Assembly: GCA_007449985.2 (NCBI GenBank)
Contig: VIIQ02000149.1
Coordinates: 124,001 to 188,000 of the forward strand
Source of the DNA: Desmodesmus armatus
Lineage: Eukaryota > Chlorophyta > Chlorophyceae > Sphaeropleales > Scenedesmaceae
DNA: 64,000 nt
Reading direction: 5' to 3'
Below the pieces are notes generated by a model. The model worked only from the letters and a program-made list of their open reading frames with translations, made no database searches and had not been told where the DNA came from. Shown in pieces: positions 24,101 to 32,523 of the stretch (positions are counted from its first letter, which is position 1; each line of letters opens with the position of its first letter). Position numbers and translations under genes: made by a program.

Positions 24101-27100
24101 CCACAGCATGCATGTACTCCAAGCAAAACCTCGCTGTCTGGAGAGATGCTGAACCTTGGCAAAGACACAAAGCATGCAGTGACCGTACTTGACCCACCTG
24201 CAGCGCTGCCTGTGTCACCGTCACTTCCTTCGCCATCCTCCGTGGCCAGCAGTGAAGGCAGGCTGCCGCGGTCTGCAGGAGGGCACGAACAAAAAACAGG
24301 CACAGCAAAAGACGAGTAACTGTGCGTGTGTTTGTGCAGTGCACTGCAACCAGCCTATAGTCTGCAGTGCGACACGCACGTCATTGCACCAGCTGCAAAT
24401 GGGCCAAACTCATGCAAGTTGTCATATCCAGCCACAAGCCATATCACACCCACCCGCATCGCTCTGGATGCCATCACCAATGTCAGCGGGGTCGGCCTCA
24501 CTTCCTTCTTCCTCCACAGTGCTGTCAGTTCCTGCAAGTGCATCACAAAGCACAATTGCACAGAATAAGGTGAGTCACGCACCACAGTCTGTGCGGTCAA
24601 CCCCGTGGCAGGCAGTGATGATCAAACGCTGACCCGACCTGCAAGGGGGCTCAAACAAAACTGCAGGCACAGCAAAGGGTGGATCAGTGTGCCTGTGTTT
24701 GTGACTGCTTGGTGCGGCCAGAAACTATCTGTTCAATGACACCAACCACTGAAGCAGCATGCTTTTGAAAGTGACAGCCATCACAACTCGCTCTCACACC
24801 CTGGCGTGACAGGTGTGCCACACTGTTGGGCAGCCACCCCACAGCATGCATGTACTCCAAGCAAAACCTCGCTGTCTGGAGAGATGCTGAACCTTGGCAA
24901 AGACACAAAGCATGCAGTGACCGTACTTGACCCACCTGCAGCGCTGCCTGTGTCACCGTCACTTCCTTCGCCATCCTCCGTGGCCAGCAGTGAAGGCAGG
25001 CTGCCGCGGTCTGCAGGAGGGCACGAACAAAACAACAGGCACAGCAAAAGACGAGTAACTGTGCGTGTGTTTGTGCAGTGCACTGCAACCAGCCTATAGT
25101 CTGCAGTGCGACACGCACGTCATTGCACCAGCTGCAAATGGGCCAAACTCATGCAAGTTGTCATATCCAGCCACAAGCCATATCACACCCACCCGCATCG
25201 CTCTGCGGTAGGTTTGTTACATACAAACGAAGGTGCACTTATATCATACAAACTTGCTGTTCTTCTTAGAAAAGAATATACCATTTTCCTAGGGCTGATG
25301 AGTTGCAACCAATTGGTCATGCCAATGCATGCTATGACTGTTACATGGCTGAATGGCACATATGCACCTTGCATGAAATGCACTTCCTGCGTTGAACCAT
25401 ACCTGCTGGCAGCTCCTTGCGCTGGAGTGCAGTCTGCGTGCGACTGGGTGCTGCCTCCAGCAACTGAGCCAGCTTGGTAGTTGCCTCATAAAGATCCGAT
25501 CCGACTGCGCCTGCCAATATGTCACCAACGGGCCTCTGGGCGAAGCGTCTGAGTTTCTGCAGCACGGCTGCCAGCACTTGGGTGGGGGTGCTGCTGCAGC
25601 AGCAGCACAGGACAATTGCAAGTCAACCTTGGAAGGAGCGAACCAGGCTTGTCCGCAAGTACCAGTCAACAGTTTACTATTCCAAGGCTGTCAAACTAGC
25701 TAATGTGGCGGGAGGCTCACCGTCTCTGTCGCCGTTCATGTGATGAGCTGGAGGAAGGCATGGCGACTGGGCACTGTGTTACGTTGGTCGTTGCTACAGG
25801 ATGTGTTCTTGTATCAGATTGAAACATATGCGCCAGTGAGACAGTCCTCGTACGCTCGTACGGCGATCCCGCAGAAGTTCCAATCGAGGTTCCCAGAGGC
25901 CATCAGTTGCTCAGGATACTACACATTGTTCAACAAAGATGTGGGGCAATCGATGGAGAAGATTGAAAAGTTGAACGTTGAGTTGATCGCACGGACACAC
26001 CCCATTTGCAGGATGCATCAGGTACGAGTTGTGATCATGAGCATCCAGCCACAAGCCATATCACACCCACCCGCATCGCTCTGGATGCCATCACCAATGT
26101 CAGCGGGGTCGGCCTCACTTCCTTCTTCCTCCACAGTGCTGTCAGTTCCTGCAAATGAATCACAAAACGCAATTGCAAAGGATAAAGTGAGCCATGCAGA
26201 ACAGTCTCTGCAATCAACCCCATGCTTGGTTGCCGGTTGCCGGTGTGCACCTCAACATTCCCCAGCATCAAAAGAACCTCTGCCATCAGCAGCCTCATCC
26301 GTGACATTTAATCCACTATTGTGCTGGGCAATATGCACGGCACACAGGCGACTGATCCATGATAGCACAAAACTTTCCACTGCTGCCTGCTGCAGATGCA
26401 GACATATCATTAGCATTGGCAGCAGGAGCACTAGTAGTAGCTGTGTTGTGGGTCCTGCTCTGCGTGCTAGCACAGCAAATGATTGGCTTGATCTGTTAAC
26501 TTCTGCCTATGTTGAGACTTGTCTGAAAGACTGACCCATGTGTGTGCGTGCACGGTGTGTGGAGACGACCAGCTTGCAGCTGAGTCATGAATGCACGATC
26601 CTATACCTGGTGTGTGTGGCAGTTGCCCTTGGTGGTGTTTTTTTTTTTGGGGGCTGGTCTTGTTTGCCGGTCTTGCTGCAGGTTTTTCTTGCAGGTGTGT
26701 CTTCCCAGTTCATCCCGTGTGGAGAGTACCGCTCAGCGGTGAAAGTATCCACTTGTAACAACCTCCCCCCCAAAAAATATCACCATCAGCACCACACCCA
26801 CCTTCGTCACTGTCGCCAATGATGAATGGCAGGTTGCCTGAGTAGAAGGAAGGCCAAAACAGCTCCGAAATCTCCGAAGACGATGAGTCCTCACCACCTG
26901 CAACTCAGCAGCAGGAACAGCAGCAGGTACAGTCAGCCACGCGTCATCAGTGGGTGGGCGCTCGACTCAACTCGATTATCGGCAATTACCGTGGTTTGTG
27001 GGCGGCTGAAGCTGACCCGATCAAGAACGGTAATCTCCATGTACAGATCTTCAGCAGGACCCACATCTGCAGTAGCGACTGAGTGCTGTCAACCCGATGG

Positions 27101-27521
27101 CCAAATCACAGCGATGAAGGCAAATCGTGTTTGATGTTGGAAGAAATGCACCCGAAACACAGCGCCCCAACGCAACGCTGAGCCCTGCCAATACCCGTGC
27201 CAAGTGTTTGTTGTTTCACGCCACGTGGCACCAATTCTGCAGCTGCACGCACCTGATGACGAGCCTGAAGATTCTGCCGACACGGTCACGGTGCGGCGCC
27301 GGGCCCTGCTGCTGACAGGACCTGCAACACACACATTTTGGTGTCACCATCAGGCAGATCCACCAACACAAACATTCCCAGCCAACAGCGAGCTGCGTGA
27401 TCAAAGCGGAAGCTGTCTCACCTCCAATTCTGCACCGGACGCTCCGAGAAGCGTTGGATGGACGTCCTCCAGCCCCTAGGGGCGTGCATCTTGACCTTTG
27501 ACTCGCAATCAGCAGGTGCAT
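11821..27521 (-). CDS. Giant recombinase-helicase gene (tyrosine-recombinase-like + PIF1 helicase)
   Basis: About 21 minus-strand exons, nearly all joined in phase, would encode roughly 3,000 residues. Order from the N terminus: a short 5' exon (27521-27422, in-frame ATG at 27521 or further upstream), acidic exons (27321-22378), a 279-nt exon (22110-21832), a single 5.65-kb exon (21614-15967) with basic, multi-pass hydrophobic, recombinase-like and Cys-pair regions, small linker exons (15768-15661, 15592-15554, 15469-15408), and helicase exons (15123-14464, 13832-13629, 13245-12854, about 12513-11821). Stop TGA is at 11821-11823. Unresolved junctions are 15408/15123 and 12854/12513. Parts are described in separate entries. 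The combination suggests a self-mobilising element in which the recombinase cuts and joins DNA and the helicase unwinds it, but a host gene or two adjoining genes cannot be excluded. Confidence 0.6.
14017..14434 (+). repeat. 26-bp minisatellite, about 16 copies, in a helicase intron
   Basis: The unit TTTTGCTGCCTCACGTCAGG plus GGTGCA repeats about 16 times with almost no variation except the last two copies. Because 26 is not a multiple of three, all three forward frames stay open, which gives false ORFs. It sits in the minus-strand intron between the exon with Walker B and the exon with motif III, and stops 30 bp from the donor at 14463. Confidence 0.95.
15178..15220 (+). repeat. Dispersed 74-bp repeat, partial copy
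   Basis: This shares TCATACAAACTTGCTGTTCT and the following TCTTAGAAAAGAATATA with the copies at 25207 and 27665. It lies in an intron of the giant gene and lacks the left 30 bp. Confidence 0.85.
15967..21614 (-). other. Large exon: hydrophobic region, tyrosine-recombinase-like domain, Cys motifs
   Basis: One open frame of about 1,880 codons. Counting from 21516: basic run just before (KKLPTKGRRS); hydrophobic segments at about residues 30-60, 88-104, 150-180, 195-235, 312-330, 345-375 and 412-450; a recombinase-like region at about 700-950; C-x2-C pairs at about 1288-1312 (CSQCGGC, CGLC) and 1397-1425 (CTRCGQPC, CFRC); CKSCG at about 1582; a basic KKSSGRGSARASGRKR patch; and an acidic end (DDDDGLLPFLEDLLGD). 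The recombinase reading rests on DAALLSLASCSGRRGPTLL (box I Arg), a strand-rich stretch with two lysines, LRMCRRSLAN (HxxR box, His absent), then AGGW and SNTMRLTYS, the latter giving the Tyr. The DIRS recombinase in this window has the same AFGGW...ECYLDH layout. The usual His of HxxR is not evident, so activity is uncertain. Confidence 0.5.
21832..22110 (-). other. 279-nt exon of the giant gene
   Basis: This exon is bounded by GTGCAG acceptor and GTGAGT donor, both phase 1, matching neighbours on both sides. It encodes a 93-residue globular-looking segment (GKFPREILYGVRREANF, CARPQEWQLGMRGM). I do not recognise the domain. Confidence 0.65.
23281..25205 (-). repeat. Tandem 738-bp units carrying one type A and one type B exon
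   Basis: The start CAGCATGCTTTTGAAAGTGA recurs at 23281, 24019 and 24757, exactly 738 bp apart. The second and third units are nearly identical along their length, introns included; the first is more diverged. The third unit breaks at 25205 inside a type B exon. Confidence 0.9.
25206..26042. mobile_element. Insertion of unknown type interrupting the acidic exon array
   Basis: A type B exon copy reads normally up to CATCGCTCTG at 25205 and then changes abruptly; array sequence resumes at 26043. The inserted 0.84 kb begins with the 74-bp dispersed repeat. Inside it, a minus-strand exon-like stretch at about 25577-25400 (RRFAQRPVGDILAG... then donor GTATGG) and a plus-strand coding-like stretch at about 25640-26034 (VFLYQIETYAPVRQSSYA) are seen; the latter needs a frameshift near 25741. 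I recognise neither protein. Confidence 0.5.
25207..25280 (+). repeat. Dispersed 74-bp repeat, full copy
   Basis: GGTAGGTTTGTTACATACAA begins the unit and TTCTTAGAAAAGAATATA ends it. It matches 27665-27738 with one difference noticed. It marks the left edge of the insertion in the acidic array. Confidence 0.9.
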
Positions 27522-27552
27522 GGCAACGCACAAGTGCTGCTGGACCACGCAT
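26802..27552 (-). other. 5' exons of the giant gene and likely promoter side
   Basis: Exons 26897-26802 (96 nt, DSSSSEISELFWPSFYSG) and 27321-27253 (69 nt, RRRTVTVSAESSGSSSG) are bounded by GCAG acceptors and GT donors and keep phase 1. The upstream exon ends at 27422 before GTGAGA. In the frame that splices correctly, the first Met is at 27521; an ATG at 27550-27552 is in another frame and would not join in phase. No TATA box stands out between 27560 and 27660. Confidence 0.55.
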
Positions 27553-27664
27553 AGCAAAATTGAGACGACTGACGCAGGCCAGGACTTAAAAGGCGAAGGA
27601 GCAAACCGGGGTTTTAGGGTTCAGTACCGCGGAGAACAGGTTGTATGTCAAACTGGTCAACGGG

Positions 27665-27738
27665 GGTAGGTTTGCTACATACAAACGAAGGTGCACTTAT
27701 ATCATACAAACTTGCTGTTCTTCTTAGAAAAGAATATA
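27665..27738 (+). repeat. Dispersed 74-bp repeat, full copy
   Basis: This is the third copy, lying just upstream of the giant gene's first exon and before the F-box/LRR exon at 27874. It has the same orientation as the other two. Confidence 0.9.
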
Positions 27739-27873
27739 TCCTGATGAGTTTTGATTTGGAGGCAGTCATCTGCATCATGCAAACACAGGTCTGCTTTTGC
27801 AAGGTCTTATGCTTTCATGTGACATCCCTATCTTCAATCTGTTTTTTCTGGTTCCTGGTGCTGCTGCCTGCAG

Positions 27874-28231
27874 AACAACCCCAACCAGTCACTGCTGCTG
27901 TGCTGTCTATCAGCCCTGGATGTGGACATCTGGGCAGAGGTCTTGCTGCCGAAGCTGATTTCGCAGGGATCAGCAGGAGGCGTTGCTCTCACATGCAGCC
28001 AGCTGCGGGACCTGTCACAGTGTGCTTTGGAGCAGTGCAGCACATCAACCTCAGCAGTGTGTATGCCATGATGGCAAATTTCTGCCATGATGGCAGCAAA
28101 GACAGCAGCGCTGTTGAGGACTGGGTGCAGACACTTCCCCAGCACTTCACTGGATGCAAGTCCGTGGAGCTATATCTGTACGATGATGACAGCTACTGCA
28201 CAACCATATATCTGCTGCCAGCACTTGCCAG
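27874..28231 (+). pseudogene. F-box/LRR-family exon, frameshifted fragment
   Basis: The stretch after CTGCAG at 27873 matches the first recognised exon of the LRR genes at 40859 and 40246: NNPNQSLLLCCLSALDVD and later VQHINLSS, ending AR before GTGGGT at 28232. It is 358 nt against 320 nt in both other copies, with an 8-nt insertion after CGGGACCTG (about 28013) that shifts the frame and further extra bases after it. No LRR exons follow; a MYND exon does instead. This looks like a detached, broken copy or the front part of a chimeric gene. Confidence 0.65.
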
Positions 28232-28385
28232 GTGGGTGCCTTGTATGGTGGCACAGACAGTTGTGCAGGAATAACATGCAGGAATCATCCCATGCTCAAC
28301 CCATGCAGGGCCACTTTGCTGTGAGTGGCCTTGCTTCAACAGGGTGCCCAATGTGATGGATGCTCACTCCTTGTCTGCGTTGCAG

Positions 28386-29452
28386 GAGTCCCTAGATGCC
28401 CCCTGCTTCCCCGCCTGGCTGGCCATCACCGGCCGGGCACTGCTCACAGTCGGCCGCCTGTTTGAGGGCACGTCCCCTTGGCTTCAAACCCACCTGCAGC
28501 AGGCTGAAGCCGGCGGTTGCGACCCTGGTGTCCTCAGCGTCCTGACCGCGCATGCCGCTACATTCGAGTGGCTGTGCGCGCAGCTCAGGCAGCTGCAACA
28601 GCACCCGACTGCTGCCGCAGCAGTGACGCTGCTGCCTGCGTTCTGCAGGAGCTGGTGCAGCTGGCAGACGACCTCAACCCAAACTTTGACAACTTGCTGC
28701 AGCTGTGTGCAGCCATCAGAACAAGCTTTGGGTCAAGCCGTGCGCAAGAGGTGGCTGTGTTGCAGGGCTTGCTGCAGGGCAGTGCTGAGGGGTGGCTGCA
28801 TGAGGGGCTGCAGCAGCTGGGGGCCAAGGTGTGGGCGGCGTGGCCCCAGAAGTATGCCTGCAATGATGACCGCTGCCTGGAGATGGCGGGCCTGGCGGAG
28901 CAGTTGTGCAGCCGCCAGTGCTGCAGCGGATGCAGGGTGAGTGAGGGCTGGCAGGTTTCAAATAACGTATTTTTGTTTGAGACACAAGTTTGAGGGTGGC
29001 ATGGGGGTGAACCATGTTGCACTGGTGTGCAGCTGCATTATGTGTTGTTGTTGTGAATCCTCTTCCTTGGACGCGCAGGTGCGCACTAGCTGTGCAGTTT
29101 GTGGGAATGTTTGTTTCATTCACTGGATGCTGCACATCAGACTTCAAAAGTTATGGGCCCGGGTGGCTCGCCCCACATTGTGTGCATGTTGACTTACTTG
29201 ACACGTCCCAATCTTCCTCTGCTGCGGTGTTCAGGTCCCAGCTGGGGCCATAAGTTGCACATCTGGATGCTTTGTCAGGGTCGTACAGTTGTTGCACCGT
29301 CCGACGGTCTGTCTCACTTCTCATTGCGCAATGCCCAAACACTGCCTTATTGCAGGTGGCCTACTACTGCTGCAAGCAGCACCAGGCCCGTCGCTGGCGT
29401 CAGCACAAGAAGGTGTGCAGCCACTTGAAGCAGCTGGCACAGGAGACAGCAC

Positions 29453-29483
<31 letters not shown>

Positions 29484-29520
29484 TGCTGCAGCGCCGGTAG
29501 CAGCAGCTGGAGCATTGTGA
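28386..29520 (+). pseudogene. MYND zinc-finger protein, copy 3 (one frameshift)
   Basis: Exon 28386-28936 and exon 29356-29520 match exons two and three of the other MYND genes, with the finger residues intact (CNDDRC, CCSGC, YYCCKQHQ, HKKVC). Exon two is 551 nt rather than a multiple of three: the frame changes near 28640, between CTGCTGCCTGCG and TTCTGCAGGAG, where one base appears to be missing. The usual preceding exon (32-162 in copy 1) was not found; an F-box/LRR exon lies upstream in its place. A poly-Ala run from GCA repeats ends the protein at TGA 29518-29520. It may be a pseudogene, or carry an assembly error at the frameshift. Confidence 0.7.
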
Positions 29521-30186
29521 CCACCAGCTTCAGAAGCTGCACAACCAGCAAGCTGATGAAGCACAGACGCAGCGGCCAGCACAGCAGTCACCGTCTGGTG
29601 GTAGGCCGTTCGGCCAGGCTGGCCAAGTAGTTGGTGTGGTTCCACCTGAAAAGCAGATGTTTTCAAACATGCTGGGCATACGGTTGGGTTCCAGATGTTG
29701 GTGTGATGGCGCCGGCAGTCAGCCTGACAATTGGTGTTTGCGTCCTGCTTAGAGGCTACATTGGGGTCTGGTGCGGCCAAAGCTGTGGGATATGCTCATG
29801 TGTTGTTTGCTCCAGCAACCTGCATGCGTTCAGTAACAACTGCCAGTTGACTGTTTACTGCGCAGAGTGACAAGTGTGAAGGTTGCCCCCCAAATGTTCC
29901 CCACATGCTGGCGCCCTCAGGGTCTCGGCCGTTGTTCTGGTCGCCTGCCTTGCGGCGTCACACAGCAAAAATGCTTAGTGCAATGCACATGATCAACTAC
30001 CTCGCAAGGGTTTGCGTCACCTCGGACCAGGAGACACCCGCTGTTGCGACCCTCCGTTGGACATATCCGTGCTTCGGCAGCGGGTGGCTTCCACCGAAAG
30101 AGGGTGGCTTCCACCGTGTGAACGCGAAAACAAGTAAACTCACCGAAATCAGATAGCTGACCCAAGGCCAAACACGTTTGGCAGCA

Positions 30187-31517
30187 ATGCCCCAAATGAT
30201 AGGAGAAGCAGTGGTGCTCCTGAGTGTGGGGGGCAAACGGTTTGCCACCACATGTCGAACACTGACATCCCATTTGGCTCGTGACAGCATGCTCGAGAGC
30301 TTGGTCAACCTGCATATGGAGGGCCTAGACGGCTACATGCGAGCCACCTGCAGAGGTCAGGCTGACCCCAGGCACCCAGATGCCATGTTTATTGACAGAG
30401 ATGGTGACAACTTTGGCTACATCCTCAACTACCTCAGGTGAAGCCTGTCGGCCACCCAATCATCATAGTGTTTTCAGTAGCTGCCCAAACAGCTGTAACT
30501 ACTGTCTGGCTTATTTACTACCTGCTGTCTGGCTTACCTGTACGTCACCCTATGTTGCTTGCATTGGGTCTTGCACTGCCAATGCATCTAGGATGTGTTC
30601 ACAGCTTGCGTCCAGGACACATGGCCCATGTGTGTGTCCGGCTCTCTGCACACCATGCACAGTGGGTGCTCACTAAATAGTACACCATGTACATGATTAC
30701 AACAGCTCGCATTGCTCCAGGACACAGTGCAACATGGCCCCGGACCAAGTTGGTGTTGCTGCTGTTGCAGGGATGGCCCGGAGATGGTGCTGCCTGCTGA
30801 CCTGCACACCACACAGCTGGTGCTGAAGGAGGCGCGCTACTACCGGCTGACAGGACTCACTGAGCTGCTGGAGGACCAGGCCATGCGCCTGAAGGAGGTG
30901 GTGAGCGTCACTGCATCAACATTGATGTGCCGCACGTGCCAGTGGCACATGCTGTGCAGCAGTAGCATGTGACCCTCCTTTGCAGTAACTTTAGGCCCCG
31001 GGCGTTCTGGCAGCAGTCACAGGTCACCCCACTTGACCACAGCACATCGCCGATGCATACGGTATGCATCACATTGACAGAGGCATACATGAGGGGCCCA
31101 TGCTGGATGGTGGCAGTTACCGACTGGAAGTGGACCCGTGAACCGCTGAGGGAGTCTCAGAACTGCACTAGTGTTCCGCCCAAATGCATGTGAATCGTTG
31201 ACAGCAGTGACTGCCGCAGTCAAGTTGACAGGCTGCCTGATCAATGAGGTTCACGAATTGTCCTCTGCCAGAGAGTTGTTGCCATGGTCATCGGCTGTGC
31301 TTATCTGGCAGTTGCAAGCGCCCACGTCCTAGAGTGATCTGATTGCAGACTGCGCACGTTGGTGCAATGCCCCTCAGCATCAAGGAAATTTGATACTCTG
31401 GCATGTTTGCACCCAATGCTTCTGCACTTTGAAATGCCTTCACAGGAGGCTCAGAAACACAGGCAAGAGCTGCAAAAGCTCGAATGTCTCAGACAGCTGA
31501 GTCAGCGCATTCATTGA
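30187..31517 (+). CDS. KCTD-like T1/BTB domain protein, copy 2 (shortened C terminus)
   Basis: Exons 30187-30437 and 30771-30900 (130 nt, same as copy 1) join in phase and encode the whole T1/BTB domain: VVLLSVGGKRFATT, FIDRDGDNFGYILNYLR, LVLKEARYYRLTGL. It carries a small insertion (CRGQ) before ADPRHPD. A third exon after CACAG at 31446 aligns with the coiled-coil exon of copy 1 (EAQKHRQELQKL) but runs into TGA at 31515-31517, so the C-terminal 55-residue exon of copy 1 is lost or not recognised. The domain is intact; the protein may still oligomerise. It follows MYND copy 3 by 0.67 kb, repeating the gene pair at 0-3.9 kb. Confidence 0.72.
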
Positions 31518-31621
31518 AAATGTCAGCAAAGCCTTTGCCTGGCAAGTTGGGCACGCCACTGGTTTCCTGCACTGCTCAGCAGCTAGCCCAGCCTAACTAG
31601 CCTAAGGTCAGCTATTTTAGC

Positions 31622-31673
31622 CGCCGGCTAGCTGCTAACCTATGCTACGCCGGCTAGCTGCTAACCTATGCTA
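31622..31673 (+). repeat. Two copies of a 26-bp direct repeat
   Basis: CGCCGGCTAGCTGCTAACCT plus ATGCTA occurs twice in a row, about 50 bp before the DIRS element. Confidence 0.85.
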
Positions 31674-31725
31674 GCTCAACTACATGTGACAATATGTACC
31701 CCGGTACATGCGAGCTATATTGATT

Positions 31726-31885
31726 TTAATAGCATGTTAATGTATTACCATGCGTTAATCAGCAAAGCTGATGCACCCAGGGTTCAGGCCCCGCAGAACC
31801 ATGGGCTTGCGCACTGCAACGGCATGCTTAGCTTCTGCCATGCTTCTGGCAAGGCACGTTTTGCTGTTGTTGACACAACAGCGCG
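31726..31885 (+). repeat. DIRS element direct repeat, left copy
   Basis: 160 bp starting TTAATAGCATGTTAATGTAT and ending ACACAACAGCGCG, identical by eye to the right copy. Confidence 0.9.
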
Positions 31886-32091
31886 ACTCGCTACCTCGGT
31901 AGCGTTTGAGTGTTACACACTTCCGGCTCCATCGAACCTCGAACCGGCACCTTCGGTGCCAGAGCCAGTCTCGGAGCTGCTTCGCACTCCATTCGTGCAT
32001 TAGCACAACATCTTTCACACCACAGCAGATAGCAGACCAGCAAGCCCAAAGGGCAGCCCGTGCAGCAGCTAGATCTGCAGCAGCTCCTACA

Positions 32092-32364
32092 ATGTCAGCC
32101 CCACTGACTGATGCACTGATGCAGCTGCTTGCCAGCAAGGTGTTCGATGAGGGTGACACCTACACCTTCACCAACGAGGCCACCCGCGAGCACCAGCGCC
32201 TCATGCGTGAGGCCAAGGCCAAGCTGCTCGCAAAGAAAGCAGCGGAGAGCGCCCTCAGCAGCGGCCGGGGCAGGGGCGGCAGCAGCGGTGGCCGTGGCCG
32301 TGGCAGGGGCGGCAACGGGCGCGATGAAGGCTCCAGCAGCAGCGCTGGAGCCGGCAGGTCCTAA
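32092..32364 (+). CDS. Gag-like short ORF of the DIRS element
   Basis: About 90 residues from ATG 32092, or a longer product if translation starts upstream in the same open frame (open from about 31906 with no ATG). The middle is charged and helical (REHQRLMREAKAKLLAKK) and the end is an RGG-type stretch (GRGRGGSSGGRGRGRGG), suited to binding RNA. It is short compared with typical DIRS Gag proteins, so an internal deletion is possible. Confidence 0.5.
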   Translation: MSAPLTDALMQLLASKVFDEGDTYTFTNEATREHQRLMREAKAKLLAKKAAESALSSGRGRGGSSGGRGRGRGGNGRDEGSSSSAGAGRS

Positions 32365-32523
32365 GCAAAGGGACCTCTGCAGGCAGGAGTGGGTATCGGC
32401 CCCCACGTAAGTGCCAGCCTTTGGCTTCCTGTCTGTACACCCTGGTGGCTTTTTGCATGCAACCTAGGGTGGGCACACATTGTCGTGTGCTGTGTGGCTG
32501 TTTCTCTGCTCTTTTTTCCCACG

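Larger units (their letters stand above)
22378..26148 (-). other. Array of duplicated acidic exons (5' part of the giant gene)
   Basis: Nine short exons are visible: 22449-22378, 22826-22752, 23164-23087, 23535-23461, 23793-23716, 24272-24198, 24531-24454, 25010-24936 and 26148-26071. Each has TGCAG or similar acceptor and GTGGGT donor, and each is 72, 75 or 78 nt, so any number can be included without changing frame (all phase 1). Two types alternate. Type A reads like DSLPSLLATEDGEGSDGDT; type B like TVEEEGSEADPADIGDG. They would build a long Ser/Asp/Glu-rich segment with many casein-kinase-2-like sites, ahead of the basic and catalytic parts. A degenerate third type appears at 23870 and 24610. 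Confidence 0.75.

Noticed and set aside
25165..26083. 41-bp target-site duplication of a transposon
   Set aside because: The duplicated sequence is part of the repeated acidic exon unit itself, so flanking identity is expected without any transposition; the intron next to the right copy is diverged.
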